Positions 26,621 through 36,262 of a DNA stretch of 47,254 bases are shown here, one piece after another. The notes under the pieces were generated by a model. It searched no databases and had not been told where the DNA came from. It saw nothing but the letters and a program-made list of their open reading frames with translations. The DNA is from Chromatiales bacterium. GTDB taxonomy: Bacteria > Pseudomonadota > Gammaproteobacteria > Thiohalospirales > Thiohalospiraceae. The DNA lies in contig JALSHD010000162.1 in assembly GCA_026982395.1 (NCBI GenBank), positions 1 to 47,254 on the forward strand. The letters are read 5' to 3'. The position numbers were made by a program, and so were the translations under genes. Positions within the stretch are counted from its first letter, which is position 1. Each line of letters opens with the position of its first letter.

Positions 26621-27339
26621 AGATCGAGTAGTACTTCTCTCTCTTGTGCCGAGGGCTCAAAGCCGCGATGCTCGTAGTGACTGAAGATAGCATCTACCAC
26701 CTGCTGCGGTTTGTCCAGTACCTGTATTAGATCCAGATCTTCCGGATCGATGGTTTTCTCCTCTACCAGGGTGGTTTTGAACCACTCCAGCAGCCCGGTC
26801 CAAAACGGGGCATGCACCAGAATGATGGGAATACGGCGGGTCTTTCCGGTCTGCACCAGGGTCAGGATCTCCGCCAGTTCGTCCAGCGTACCGAAGCCGC
26901 CCGGCAGCACCACGTAGGCTGCCGCATATTTTACAAACATCACCTTGCGGGAAAAGAAGTGACGGAAGCTGAGAGAGATATCCTGATAAGGATTACCACT
27001 CTGCTCATGGGGCAACTGGATATTCAGGCCGATACTGGCAGACTTGCCGGCATAGGCCCCCTTGTTGGCCGCCTCCATGATCCCGGGGCCACCACCGCTT
27101 ACCACCGAGAAACCGGCATCGGAAAGTGCGCGGGCAATATCCTCCGCTAGCTGATAATAGGGGTGATCCGTCTCAGTACGCGCCGAACCGAAGATGCTGA
27201 CCGAGGGCTTGATGCGCGCCAGCCGTTCGAACCCCTCCACGAATTCGGCCATTATCTGGAAGATCTTCCAGGACTCCCGGGTCAGCTCTGTATCGTTGAG
27301 TGGGGTAAGACTCAACTGATGATGCCTGTTTTTATCCAT
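26617..27339 (-). CDS. LOG-family nucleotide phosphoribohydrolase
   Basis: A 240-residue protein of the LOG (lysine decarboxylase-like, TIGR00730) family. The signature reads PGGFGTLDE, with GGGPGIMEAANKGA upstream. Members split the N-glycosidic bond of nucleoside monophosphates, releasing the base; plant relatives activate cytokinins. The bacterial role is probably nucleotide salvage or control. I chose ATG 27339; a TTG four codons upstream is less likely. It is the first gene of the LOG-DUF2782-thrB operon and diverges from polA. Confidence 0.92.
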   Translation of the reverse strand: MDKNRHHQLSLTPLNDTELTRESWKIFQIMAEFVEGFERLARIKPSVSIFGSARTETDHPYYQLAEDIARALSDAGFSVVSGGGPGIMEAANKGAYAGKSASIGLNIQLPHEQSGNPYQDISLSFRHFFSRKVMFVKYAAAYVVLPGGFGTLDELAEILTLVQTGKTRRIPIILVHAPFWTGLLEWFKTTLVEEKTIDPEDLDLIQVLDKPQQVVDAIFSHYEHRGFEPSAQEREVLLDL

Positions 27340-27413
27340 TGTAATTATCAATTCCGCCGTATTATAAAAATAAACGCTCTTTTTAGCACATTGTGTCTGA
27401 TTGCGACATAATT

Positions 27414-27447
27414 ATTAACCCGGCATACTTGGTCGTCGGGTCAATAA
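27414..27447. repeat. collapsed copy of the long-hairpin repeat
   Basis: This 34-bp stretch holds both ends of the element at 38161-38356: it starts ATTAACCCGGC and ends TTGGTCGTCGGGTCAATAA, with the middle missing. The two ends pair as a short hairpin. It lies 36 bases upstream of the polA start. Confidence 0.65.
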
Positions 27448-27482
27448 ACTCGATTGCTTCTCTATTATTATCATCGGCGGTT

Positions 27483-30188
27483 ATGAACAAACCTGAAAAC
27501 AAACCCCTCATTCTGGTGGATGGCTCCTCCTACCTGTATCGCGCCTTCCACGCCATGCCTTCATTGACCAACTCCAAAGGAGAGCCTACCGGCGCGGCTT
27601 ACGGGGTAATCAATATGTTGCGCAAGCTGCTCAACGACTACCAGCCGGAGCAGATTGCGGTGGTATTTGACGCCAAGGGAAAGACCTTCCGCGATGAGCT
27701 CTATCCAGAATACAAGGCGCACCGGCCGCCGATGCCGAAAGAGCTGCAGCAGCAGATCGAACCCATTCATGCCATTGTCCGGGCGATGGGACTACCGCTG
27801 TTGATGGTGGACGGGGTGGAGGCCGATGATGTGATCGGCACCCTGGCCCGGCAGGCGACGGAGCAAGGGATGGAGACGGTGATCTCCACCGGGGACAAGG
27901 ATCTGGCCCAGCTGGTGAATGAGCACGTCACCCTGATCAACACCATGAACAACACCGAGCTGAATCCGCAGACGGTGGTGGAGAAATTCGGTGTTCCCCC
28001 GGACAGAATCGTGGATTACCTTGCCCTGATCGGTGACAGTGTGGATAACATTCCCGGCGTACCCAAAGTGGGCCCCAAGACGGCACAGAAGTGGCTGCAG
28101 AAATACGGCGGCCTGGACGAAATCATCGCCCATGCCGACGAAATCAAGGGAAAGGTGGGAGAAAACCTGCGCGCCAGCCTGGAGCAGCTCCCCCTCTCCC
28201 GCCAGCTGGTCACCATCAAGCAGGATGTGGATCTGCCGGTCAAACCGGAACAGCTCACCCGCCAGCCACCGGACACAGCGACACTACGCAAACTCTATCA
28301 GCAACTGGAGTTCCGATCCTGGCTGGAGGAGCTGCTGGCCAACAGCGACGCCGATCCGGATCCTGACAGCACAGGGGATGACCCGGAATACCAGATTATC
28401 ACCAGCCAACAGGAGTTTGAGCAGTGGTATCAACGCTTGGCTGCAGCGGAGCTGTTTGCCTTCGACACCGAGACCACCAGCCTGAACTATATGCAGGCCG
28501 AGATTGTCGGCGTCTCTTTTGCTGTCCAGCCGGGAGAAGCAGCCTATCTTCCCTTGGGCCACGACTATCCCGATGCCCCGCCGCAGCTGCCGCGTGAGGA
28601 GATTCTGCAGCGCCTCAAACCCCTGCTGGAGGATCCGGCCAAGGCCAAGCTGGGCCAGCACCTCAAATATGACATGAACGTGCTGGCCAACTACGGGATC
28701 AACCTGCAGGGTGTGCGCTACGACACCATGCTGGAGTCCTACGTGCTGGACAGTACCGCCACCCGCCACGACATGGACTCCCTGGCACTCAAATATCTGG
28801 GCTGCAGCACCATCCACTACGAGGATGTGGCCGGCAAAGGGGCAAAACAGTTGAGTTTCAACCAGGTTCCTCTGGAGCAGGCCGGCCCGTATGCTGCAGA
28901 AGACGCCGATATCACCCTGCGTCTGCACCAGGTACTGTGGCCCCGGCTATGTGAACAACCCCTGCTCAAACAGCTGTTCGAGGAGGTAGAGATCCCTCTG
29001 GTGCCGGTCCTGTCGGCCATCGAGCGCAATGGTGTACTGGTGGATGTGGAACTGCTGCGCCGGCAGAGCCAAGAGCTGACAGAAAAAATTGCCGGGATTG
29101 AGCAGGAGGCCCATCAGATGGCCGGAGAGGTTTTCAATCTTGGCTCCCCCAAGCAGATCCAGAATATTCTCTACAACAAACTGGAGCTGCCGGTAAAGGC
29201 CAAAACCCCCAAGGGCCAGCCATCCACCGCCGAGTCCGTCCTGCAGGAGCTGGCGCTGGACTATCCGCTACCCCAGCTGATCCTGGAGTATCGGGGCATG
29301 AGCAAGCTCAAATCCACCTATACCGACAAGCTGCCGGAGCTCATCGACCCGGCGACCGGGCGGATCCACACCTCCTACCACCAGGCAGTAGCGGCCACCG
29401 GGCGGCTCTCCTCCTCTGACCCGAACCTGCAGAACATCCCCGTGCGTACGGCAGAAGGGCGGCGTATCCGCCAAGCCTTTATCGCTGCACCGGGAAACCG
29501 CATCGTCTCTGCCGACTACTCCCAGATCGAGCTGCGCATCATGGCGCACCTGTCGGATGACCCACGCCTGCTGGAGGCCTTTGCCGCTGGTGAAGATATC
29601 CATCGCGCCACCGCCGCCGAGGTGTTCGGTGTCTCCCTGGAACAGGTGACCACCGAGCAGCGCCGCAGCGCCAAGGCGATCAACTTCGGGCTTATCTACG
29701 GAATGTCCGCCTTCGGCCTGGCCAGGCAGCTGGGTATCGAGCGTGGCGCCGCCCAGGAGTATGTCAACCGCTATTTCGAACGCTACCCCGGTGTGAAGCG
29801 CTTTATGGACAGCACCCGCGAGCAGGCAAAGCAGCAGGGATATGTGGAAACGGTGTTCGGCCGCCGCCTCTATCTGCCCGAGATAAACGCTGCCAACGCC
29901 CAGCGCCGCCAGTATGCCGAGCGCACAGCGATCAACGCCCCCATGCAGGGTTCAGCCGCAGACATCATCAAGCGCGCCATGATCGATATCCATCACTGGC
30001 TACAACGGGGTAGAGTGGCAGCCCGCATGATCATGCAGGTACATGACGAACTGGTATTCGAAGTGAGCCAGGCAGAGGTGGACAGCCTGTGCAAGCAACT
30101 GCGGCAGCGGATGGCCAATGCCGCCGACCTGAAAGTGCCACTGATAGTGGATGTTGGAGTTGGAGAGAACTGGGATCAGGCGCATTAA
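27483..30188 (+). CDS. polA: DNA polymerase I
   Basis: A 901-residue DNA polymerase I, used for Okazaki-fragment processing and repair. The 5'-3' exonuclease domain spans about residues 1-290 ([32 protein letters not shown]). The proofreading exonuclease keeps its catalytic [11 protein letters not shown]. The polymerase domain has [30 protein letters not shown] and [10 protein letters not shown]. The start is ATG 27483; a longer upstream frame runs through the repeat and is rejected. It overlaps the gltX stop by four bases in convergent orientation. Confidence 0.98.
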   Translation: MNKPENKPLILVDGSSYLYRAFHAMPSLTNSKGEPTGAAYGVINMLRKLLNDYQPEQIAVVFDAKGKTFRDELYPEYKAHRPPMPKELQQQIEPIHAIVRAMGLPLLMVDGVEADDVIGTLARQATEQGMETVISTGDKDLAQLVNEHVTLINTMNNTELNPQTVVEKFGVPPDRIVDYLALIGDSVDNIPGVPKVGPKTAQKWLQKYGGLDEIIAHADEIKGKVGENLRASLEQLPLSRQLVTIKQDVDLPVKPEQLTRQPPDTATLRKLYQQLEFRSWLEELLANSDADPDPDSTGDDPEYQIITSQQEFEQWYQRLAAAELFAFDTETTSLNYMQAEIVGVSFAVQPGEAAYLPLGHDYPDAPPQLPREEILQRLKPLLEDPAKAKLGQHLKYDMNVLANYGINLQGVRYDTMLESYVLDSTATRHDMDSLALKYLGCSTIHYEDVAGKGAKQLSFNQVPLEQAGPYAAEDADITLRLHQVLWPRLCEQPLLKQLFEEVEIPLVPVLSAIERNGVLVDVELLRRQSQELTEKIAGIEQEAHQMAGEVFNLGSPKQIQNILYNKLELPVKAKTPKGQPSTAESVLQELALDYPLPQLILEYRGMSKLKSTYTDKLPELIDPATGRIHTSYHQAVAATGRLSSSDPNLQNIPVRTAEGRRIRQAFIAAPGNRIVSADYSQIELRIMAHLSDDPRLLEAFAAGEDIHRATAAEVFGVSLEQVTTEQRRSAKAINFGLIYGMSAFGLARQLGIERGAAQEYVNRYFERYPGVKRFMDSTREQAKQQGYVETVFGRRLYLPEINAANAQRRQYAERTAINAPMQGSAADIIKRAMIDIHHWLQRGRVAARMIMQVHDELVFEVSQAEVDSLCKQLRQRMANAADLKVPLIVDVGVGENWDQAH

Positions 30189-31597
30189 ACAGCAGTACCT
30201 TGCGCCTCAATCCAGGCAATGGCGCGCTCAATCCGTTGAACAGTACGCTCCCGGCCCAGCAGTTCAAGAGTAATATCAATAGGCGGTGAAACCGGGCCAC
30301 CAGCCACGGCAACCCGCAATGGTTGAGCAATTTTCCCGAGTTTCAATTCCCGCAGCTCGGCGGTTTCCACCACGACCTTGTGAATCGCCTCACTTGACCA
30401 GTCCGGCAACGCTTTAAAAGCGTCAAGCATATCGGCAAGCGCTTCTACTGCTGCCGGTTTGAGATTTTTACGGGCGGCCTTCTCATCATAGCAATCAAAA
30501 TCCCGATAGAAAAATGCGCTGTTCTGCGCCATCTCCACCAATGTCTTGGTTCGCTCCCGCTGTACTTTGACTACCTCCACCAGTTCAGGACCATCAACCG
30601 GATCGATATCCAGTCTGCCCATCTGGTAACTCAAATGGTGGGCTACATGCGCAGGATCGCTATTCATGATGTATTGATGGTTCAACCACAGCAGCTTTTC
30701 GCTGTTAAAGGTGGATGCGGCCTTGTTGACATCCTTGATATCAAACAGCGAGATCATCTCATCCAGGGAAAACAGCTCACGATCTCCATAGGACCAGCCC
30801 AGCCGCACCAGGTAATTGAGCAGTGCCTCGGGCAGAAAACCGTCCTCCCGATACTGCATGACACTGACAGCACCATGACGCTTGGAAAGACGTTTGCCGT
30901 CATCGCCAAGAATCATCGGGACATGGGCATACTGCGGAAGTTCCGCTCCCAGGGCCTTGAGAATATTGATCTGGCGTGGTGTATTGTTGATGTGATCATC
31001 GCCACGGATCACATGGGTCACCCCCATATCCAGATCATCTACCACCACGGTCAGATTGTAGGTAGGAGTACCATCGGAGCGGGCAATAATGAGATCGTCC
31101 AGTTCACTGTTATTGAACACGATCTTGCCTCGCACCAAGTCATCGACAATAACCGCGCCTTCCACCGGATTACGGAAACGAATCACCGGATTCACCCCTT
31201 CACGCGGCTCGGCGCCCGGACGGCAGCACCCATTGTAACGAGGTTTCTCCTTGCGCCCCATCTGCTCGGCACGCATCCGCTCCAGCTCCTCTTTGGTACA
31301 GTAACAACGATAGGCATCTCCACTATCGAGCAGTTGCTGAATCACCTCCTTGTAGCGATCAAACCGTTCCGTCTGGTAAATCGGGCCTTCATCGTACTCC
31401 AGTCCCAACCAGGTCATCCCTTCCAGGATCGCATTAACTGACTCGATGGTAGAGCGTTCAATATCGGTATCTTCAATACGCAAAATAAATCTTCCGCCAT
31501 GTTTGCGCGCGTGCAACCAGGAAAACAGCGCCGTGCGCGCACCGCCAACATGCAGATAACCGGTAGGGCTGGGGGCAAAACGGGTTCGAGTACTCAT
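30185..31597 (-). CDS. gltX: glutamyl-tRNA synthetase
   Basis: A 470-residue class I synthetase that charges tRNA-Glu. The HIGH-type motif is [14 protein letters not shown] and the KMSKS-type motif is KRLSKRHG. The zinc-site segment keeps three Cys ([10 protein letters not shown] through NGCCR). Length is normal. Its ATG at 31597 is divergent from the tRNA-Val gene. It converges on polA. Confidence 0.98.
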   Translation of the reverse strand: MSTRTRFAPSPTGYLHVGGARTALFSWLHARKHGGRFILRIEDTDIERSTIESVNAILEGMTWLGLEYDEGPIYQTERFDRYKEVIQQLLDSGDAYRCYCTKEELERMRAEQMGRKEKPRYNGCCRPGAEPREGVNPVIRFRNPVEGAVIVDDLVRGKIVFNNSELDDLIIARSDGTPTYNLTVVVDDLDMGVTHVIRGDDHINNTPRQINILKALGAELPQYAHVPMILGDDGKRLSKRHGAVSVMQYREDGFLPEALLNYLVRLGWSYGDRELFSLDEMISLFDIKDVNKAASTFNSEKLLWLNHQYIMNSDPAHVAHHLSYQMGRLDIDPVDGPELVEVVKVQRERTKTLVEMAQNSAFFYRDFDCYDEKAARKNLKPAAVEALADMLDAFKALPDWSSEAIHKVVVETAELRELKLGKIAQPLRVAVAGGPVSPPIDITLELLGRERTVQRIERAIAWIEAQGTAV

Positions 31598-31659
31598 AGA
31601 ATTCTTTCAATCCAGTCCAGGAAAAGGGATATTCTACTCGCCCCTTGCAATTCTGTGAA

Positions 31660-31688
31660 TTGACGCCCCCCCTTCCCGGCCGTAGAAT
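31660..31688 (+). promoter_or_regulatory. sigma-70 promoter of tRNA-Val
   Basis: TTGACG (31660-31665) and TAGAAT (31683-31688) are separated by exactly 17 bases, close to the ideal sigma-70 promoter. Transcription would start near 31695, a few bases before the mature tRNA at 31702. Confidence 0.75.
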
Positions 31689-31701
31689 TCGGTTTTCATC
31701 G

Positions 31702-31776
31702 GGGCGATTGGCTCAACGGGAGAGCACTGCCTTCACACGGCAGGGGTCACTGGTTCGAACCCAGTATCGCCCACCA
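31702..31776 (+). tRNA. tRNA-Val (anticodon CAC)
   Basis: The sequence folds as a full cloverleaf: acceptor GGGCGAT / ATCGCCC, D stem GCTC/GAGC, anticodon stem CTGCC/GGCAG around loop TTCACAC (anticodon CAC, read as Val GTG), variable loop GGGTC, T stem ACTGG/CCAGT with loop TTCGAAC, discriminator A, and encoded CCA. All stems pair without mismatch. The gene stands alone with its own promoter. Confidence 0.96.
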
Positions 31777-31794
31777 TTCAAAGCCCCGTGCAGA

Positions 31795-32309
31795 CTATTG
31801 GCTTGCAGAATCTGCATCCCGTTCGGAAGAACGAAGCAATTCCCTGTCATCCCGCTCCCGTATAAGCCAGTAGACAGCCCCAAGTGCAACCATGCTCAGC
31901 GCCAGTGCAGCAAGCGTCGGAGCACCCATCTCCTTGGCATCCAGAATAATAAATTTGCGGGACAGTGCCAGCAAAGCGATGAGCAGTACCGTTTTGACCT
32001 GAATAATATGCGCCTTGCGCTCAAGCACCTGTATAATCGAATGCTTGAACTCCATGGCTATTAGCAAGGTCATGATCATTCCGAATATACTCTGGAAAAC
32101 CGCATGATCCAGCGGGTCAAATGCTTCCAGCACCAGAACCTTGAACACCTCAGCCCCGAGCCGCCACAGTGCCACCACAGTGCCACCACAATGATGACAG
32201 AGATCAAGCCGGTAAGGATCAACGCTACAGCATGCTCAAAGCGCTCATAGAAAGTCATCACTGACCAGTGCTTGAACAAGGCGGCTATAACTCGTTTTAT
32301 CTGTGACAT
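31795..32309 (-). pseudogene. PsiE-family membrane protein, broken by an 11-bp duplication
   Basis: Two overlapping frames together read as one PsiE-family (phosphate-starvation-inducible, DUF) membrane protein. The first part, from ATG 32309, begins MSQIKRVIAALFKHW and runs to SVIIVVALWWHC. The second resumes with VALWRLGAEVFKVLVLEAF. At the switch the 11-bp unit CCACAGTGCCA occurs twice in tandem (32164-32185). Removing one copy gives a 167-residue protein in a single frame, with about four membrane helices. The ATG has GAGGGTG upstream. The gene is therefore inactive as read, but the lesion is so simple that it is probably recent, or it may flip back by slippage. A sequencing artefact is also possible. 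Confidence 0.85.
32164..32185. repeat. 11-bp tandem duplication
   Basis: CCACAGTGCCA is repeated exactly, head to tail. A partial third unit (CCACA) follows. It causes the frameshift in the psiE-like gene. Confidence 0.95.
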
Positions 32310-32440
32310 GGTTTCACCCTCAACAATCAGCAAAACAAATCACATAACCAATCAACTTATACTGTAGACAATTGAAGTACAGGAAAAAATCCTCTTTATT
32401 TTCCGGCTGTAGAGGCTTGTTTAATCAGAGCGTAATAATA

Positions 32441-32466
32441 AAAAAACCCGCCACAAAGGGCGGGTT
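32441..32466 (-). terminator. rho-independent terminator of the small gene at 32490
   Basis: On the minus strand AACCCGCC and GGCGGGTT form an 8-bp stem with a six-base loop, followed by a T run. It lies 24 bases after the stop of the 58-residue gene and separates it from the psiE-like gene. Confidence 0.85.
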
Positions 32467-32489
32467 GTTCTCTCTCACCAAGGGAAAAA

Positions 32490-32666
32490 TCAGTTCGATA
32501 CCGTACAAGCTGTCTCTTCCTTGATTAAACCGGCTTCAACGGCATCAATCGCTTTTTGGTCATGCTCATTCACCGGACAGCCACAGCTATACCCCTCTTT
32601 GGTGGCATGAAGCCGTGCCTGTTCAATATGCCATTGAGCAACTTTCAGGTGTTGATCTACATTCAT
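32490..32666 (-). CDS. small Cys-containing protein, unknown
   Basis: A 58-residue soluble protein, start ATG 32666 with AGAGGAAA upstream and a strong terminator downstream, so it is a real gene of its own. It holds a CGCP motif (YSCGCPVNEHDQKAID) and a third Cys near the C-terminus, which might bind a metal. The amphipathic N-terminal helix begins MNVDQHLKVAQWHIEQ. I do not recognise the family. A longer frame upstream would add 50 residues but lacks the signals and is rejected. Confidence 0.7.
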   Translation of the reverse strand: MNVDQHLKVAQWHIEQARLHATKEGYSCGCPVNEHDQKAIDAVEAGLIKEETACTVSN

Positions 32667-32995
32667 TCTGCTTTTCCTCTTAATCAAGTCAATTCCAAAA
32701 CAATAGTTGAGTTTTTTACTCGGGTAATAGATGTTATCACAAATAAAATTGAAAAGTAAGATTCTGAAAATCGAAGACCAATCCTCAAAAAGCCAAAAAC
32801 CTGCAGGCCGATCCACTTCTGTTTTTTCCCAGGAAAAAACCCGGAAAACTCTGGATTAACGGGTCGCGATGGAAAGCTGAAGCAAAGCCATTTGCGGAGT
32901 CCGGGTCAGCCCATGTTTCCTCATCTATCCATCCCCCAAAAGCGGGGTGGGCAGTTCAAATGCATGAGGGTCAAAGATTCGGCAATACGAAACCT

Positions 32996-33736
32996 CTAAA
33001 ACCTGACCAGATAGCCCGCCTGCAACATCAAATCCGGCGAGCCATCATCCAGACCCAGCAAAACTGCACCTCTGAGCCGCCCTCTTCCCTGAGTCTGGTA
33101 GTCCGCTCCGGCGGTAAGAGCCATCCTGTCCCCTTCTGTATGCAAACCTAGCTCACCGCTCAAATGGAGCTGCCTGTCTACCTGATAAATTACACCACCA
33201 CCCAGCTGGAAAGAGGTCTCTCTGTCATCATCGCCCTGTTCCTCGAAATTCAGTCCAGCCATTCCCATCACAACAGTTTTATTATCTACCGGATGCCTGA
33301 TAGCACCAAAAAATCCAATATCAGTATCCCCCTGACCGATATCCTCATCACCTATCGGCAAGGTAAGGCTGGCCCCTACAGTAACCCGGTTGTTCCCCTG
33401 ATCGCGTACATGATATTTCCCGACTATTTCGATATCCGCCAGCCCCGATTCGCTGCTGCCATTCTCGGGTTTAACCCTGACAAACCCGCCACCCAACCCC
33501 ACTTCAATATTTGCTGCCAACGGAATTCCGCCCTGAACAACAAAAGCGGTGGCGCTCAAATCGCTATCATCATACTTTGCATAGCTTCCACTTCCTTCAA
33601 CATAGACCACTGAGGATTGAGCTGCATCTCTTTGAAAATGCTGAAAAAACCTAACATCATCCTTCGTTGCGGAACTGGCCATTACATCTTGCATGGCGAT
33701 GGCTACGGCAAATACAATAAGTATCTGTTTCTTCAT
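32996..33736 (-). CDS. predicted outer-membrane beta-barrel protein
   Basis: A 246-residue protein with a signal peptide (MKKQILIVFAVAIAMQDVMA). The mature part has many alternating polar/hydrophobic strands (VRVKPENGS, IGFFGAIRHPV, QLGGGVIYQV, HLSGELGLHTEG) and ends in the aromatic LVRF typical of barrel proteins. I read it as a small outer-membrane barrel of the porin-like/transporter type; the exact family and substrate are not clear. The start at ATG 33736 follows GGAG. The 180 bases downstream hold nothing I recognise. Confidence 0.7.
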   Translation of the reverse strand: MKKQILIVFAVAIAMQDVMASSATKDDVRFFQHFQRDAAQSSVVYVEGSGSYAKYDDSDLSATAFVVQGGIPLAANIEVGLGGGFVRVKPENGSSESGLADIEIVGKYHVRDQGNNRVTVGASLTLPIGDEDIGQGDTDIGFFGAIRHPVDNKTVVMGMAGLNFEEQGDDDRETSFQLGGGVIYQVDRQLHLSGELGLHTEGDRMALTAGADYQTQGRGRLRGAVLLGLDDGSPDLMLQAGYLVRF

Positions 33737-34225
33737 TTTTGGTTATCTCCTTGAATACAAGCGCAAAATCGTACCAGCTCAGGGTGGACTCAACAACTCC
33801 ACCAGCTAAAGCAGATACGGTTCAAATCCACAAAACAGCCGAAAATCTGTCGCCTGTATTACACGCCACCATCGAGAGAACCCAACCACGGCATGTAGAC
33901 AAAAGATCGATGAACTGGATGAGACAAGGTACACAAGAAGGATCGGCACCGCTCGCCCAAGGAATAGTAAGTATACTGAGGTCAGCTTCGAGATCCGACA
34001 GATCTTCGATATCTGCGCATGGTGACGGAGTATCAGGCTTGAATGCCATACAGTCTGCCTGTCGCAATGTCAGTTGCGCCCTTAAACCTTTCTTGTGGTA
34101 ACCATGAACGAACGGTTCTCCAATATTGGAATGGAATTCACAAAAGCATTTTTTCATATTGCCGGTGTGCCTTATGTTAAGGTATACCCCGATTTCCTTA
34201 ACGCTTCGATGGAACAGAGAAGTAG
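33737..34225. other. 489-base gap without a recognised gene
   Basis: Between the barrel gene (reading left) and the TPM gene (reading right) there are overlapping open frames on both strands (up to 137 codons). None has a family match I know, a signal peptide, or a convincing ribosome binding site. It should hold two divergent promoters. The short palindrome CCAATATTGG is present near 34119. A decayed gene cannot be excluded. Confidence 0.4.
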
Positions 34226-34969
34226 ATGGGTTCATTGAAAATCGGCAACAACAGGATCAGCCGCTGGATGGTGCTGCTTCTGTTTTTTCTGAGCTTTCCG
34301 GCAGCCCACGCTGCGCCTGAATTCCCGGCACTGACGGGGCGGGTTGTTGATCAGGTGGGATTACTCTCCAGCACTGTGCACGACGAGCTGGAAAAGCTAC
34401 TGGCCCGGCACGAAACAGAGACATCCAATCAAGTAGTTGTGCTGACACTGTTGTCACTGCAAGGTTATGATATCACTGACTATGGCTATCAACTTGGCCG
34501 TTATTGGAAAGTCGGGCAGAAAGAGCACAATAACGGCGTAATCCTGATTGTTGCCCCCAAAGAACGCCGGGTGCGGATTGAAGTTGGCTATGGCTTGGAA
34601 GGCTCATTGACCGATGCGTTAAGCAACAACATAATTCAGACGCAGATTCTGCCTCATTTTCGGCAAAAGAAATATGAAACCGGAATTGTTGCTGGTGCTC
34701 AGGCTATTCTGGCCGCCATTACCGGCAGCTATGAGCCGAAAGAGAGATCCGGAGAAAAATCTATTGCTCCGGCATTTGTTTTCCTTCTGTTAATGCTGCT
34801 GTTTCTGTTGATGGTATACCTGCAGGATCGACGAGGCTACCCCCAGCGAAGCGCTAACATCGATGGATTCATCTACTTTCCACCAGGGCCAGGGAACAGC
34901 AGCCGGGGTGCTGGTTTCGGCGGAGGGGGTGGCAGCTTCGGGGGCGGCGGTGCCTCGGGAGGATGGTGA
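34226..34969 (+). CDS. TPM-domain membrane protein (YgcG-like)
   Basis: A 247-residue TPM-domain protein. A signal peptide ends near residue 30 (PAAHA). The TPM domain follows (VVDQVGLLSSTVHDELEKLL, QVVVLTLLSLQGYDITDYG, VRIEVGYGLEGSLTDALSN), then one membrane helix (about 177-197) and a Gly/Ser-rich cytoplasmic tail. This build is that of YgcG-type proteins, whose role is unsettled (photosystem repair in plants, membrane stress in bacteria). A second TPM gene begins two bases later. A LemA partner, often present, is not in the window. Confidence 0.9.
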   Translation: MGSLKIGNNRISRWMVLLLFFLSFPAAHAAPEFPALTGRVVDQVGLLSSTVHDELEKLLARHETETSNQVVVLTLLSLQGYDITDYGYQLGRYWKVGQKEHNNGVILIVAPKERRVRIEVGYGLEGSLTDALSNNIIQTQILPHFRQKKYETGIVAGAQAILAAITGSYEPKERSGEKSIAPAFVFLLLMLLFLLMVYLQDRRGYPQRSANIDGFIYFPPGPGNSSRGAGFGGGGGSFGGGGASGGW

Positions 34970-34970
34970 T

Positions 34971-35639
34971 ATGTTTCTGAGTGAAGCAGAAAAACAGCTT
35001 ATCAGTACAACTATACAAAAAGTGGAGTCAAAAACCACCGGCGAACTGGTAACAGTGATTGTCCGCTCCAGTGATGCCTATCGCTATATCCCCCTGCTTT
35101 GGGCATCACTCATTGCGCTCTCTCTGCCAGCCCTGATCTACCTGCTCTGTTTGTGGATGGGATGGTTCGGCGAATATGCCAATTGGGGTTATCAGCACCC
35201 TTATAACATTACGTATCTGTTTATAATTCAGATCGCTGTTTTGGTGTTGCTGGTACCGCTGTTTCTGTGGCAGCCCATCAAAATGCGTCTGATTCCCCGA
35301 TCGGTCAAACACCTGCGTGCCAGCCGGTTTGCCTACGAACAGTTTTTCGCTCAGGAGCTTCATTTGACAAAACAGCGCAATGGCATACTGATTTATGTTT
35401 CAGTGGCCGAACGTTTTGTTGAAATTCTTGCTGACAAAGGGATCAATGACCAGGTTGAGGAAGGGTACTGGAATAATATCATCGGCCACTTCGTTCTACA
35501 GATCAGGAAAGGCAAAATCGCAGACGGCTTTATTGCAGCAATCGAATCATGTGGAGCAGTGCTGGCGCGGCATTTTCCACAAACATCTGATGATATCAAT
35601 GAGCTACCGAACCACCTTGTAGAGATAGAGAACAGATAA
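34971..35639 (+). CDS. second TPM-domain protein
   Basis: A 222-residue protein starting at ATG 34971 with GGGAGG upstream, two bases after the first TPM gene. Instead of a signal peptide it has an N-terminal TPM half (LSEAEKQLISTTIQKVESKT, GELVTVIVRSSDAYR), then two internal membrane helices (about 42-60 and 82-103), and the rest of the TPM fold after them (NGILIYVSVAERFVEILADKG, IADGFIAAIESCG). The two TPM proteins probably act together in the inner membrane, facing opposite sides. Confidence 0.85.
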   Translation: MFLSEAEKQLISTTIQKVESKTTGELVTVIVRSSDAYRYIPLLWASLIALSLPALIYLLCLWMGWFGEYANWGYQHPYNITYLFIIQIAVLVLLVPLFLWQPIKMRLIPRSVKHLRASRFAYEQFFAQELHLTKQRNGILIYVSVAERFVEILADKGINDQVEEGYWNNIIGHFVLQIRKGKIADGFIAAIESCGAVLARHFPQTSDDINELPNHLVEIENR

Positions 35640-35717
35640 AAGGCACCCCAAAAAAATGGTCATTTACACACGTAAACTCACATTTATTGCCTTGAACTGG
35701 CATATTTCGGGAACAAA

Positions 35718-35729
35718 CTGAGTAGTTAC
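35718..35729. repeat. copy of the GTAACTACTCAG repeat
   Basis: CTGAGTAGTTAC occurs here in the gap between the second TPM gene and the DUF3135 gene. The same 12-mer, reversed, recurs at 39715 and 42765. Confidence 0.6.
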
Positions 35730-35762
35730 CGGAATTTTTTCCAGTCCAGAGGGTAACAGAGT

Positions 35763-36116
35763 TCAGTTGGCCTGATGAAAAGGAACCACATCAGCAATTT
35801 TCCGTTGCATTTCAGGCCGGCTTTTCTTCTGTTCGTCAAAATCGAGCAGGGATTTCAGCATGGCCTGTTGCCGGTAGAAAGACTCCCACATCATATTTGA
35901 CAGGCTTAAAAACGAGGCGGTTGGGTTGGGAGCCATGGCCCGAATACTGTCAATGCGCCACTGCAAGCCAGTCATGCGTTTTTGCCGCTCTTCCGGTATC
36001 TGTCGAATCAGCGCTCTAATTGCATCATTACGTGCGGCTTCAAACGCAGCCGGATCGCTATCGGCCAGACGACGCCATTCATCAAAATCAAAACCATTTT
36101 CCAGAGAAGTATCCAT
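35763..36116 (-). CDS. DUF3135 protein
   Basis: A 117-residue protein matching DUF3135 (DFDEWRRLADSDPAAFEAAR, LQWRIDSIRAMAPNPTASF). No function is known; it is soluble, helical and without a signal peptide. The start is ATG 36116. It lies downstream of rho on the same strand, separated by 146 bases that show no gene. Confidence 0.85.
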   Translation of the reverse strand: MDTSLENGFDFDEWRRLADSDPAAFEAARNDAIRALIRQIPEERQKRMTGLQWRIDSIRAMAPNPTASFLSLSNMMWESFYRQQAMLKSLLDFDEQKKSRPEMQRKIADVVPFHQAN

Positions 36117-36262
36117 ATTCCAACCTCATACTGTATCTGAGCAGCATCCCGTTTTTAACGGGGCGGTGCCAATCTTGCTATCAAGTCTAGTACAGTGGGT
36201 TACGAGTGGAATATGCGCTCTGTCAATTCAATGTAAATTAAGTCCAGACAGATTCTGACAAA

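Noticed and set aside
33822-34235. 137-codon minus-strand frame as a gene
   Set aside because: No ribosome binding site, signal peptide or recognisable family; it overlaps the TPM start and promoter.
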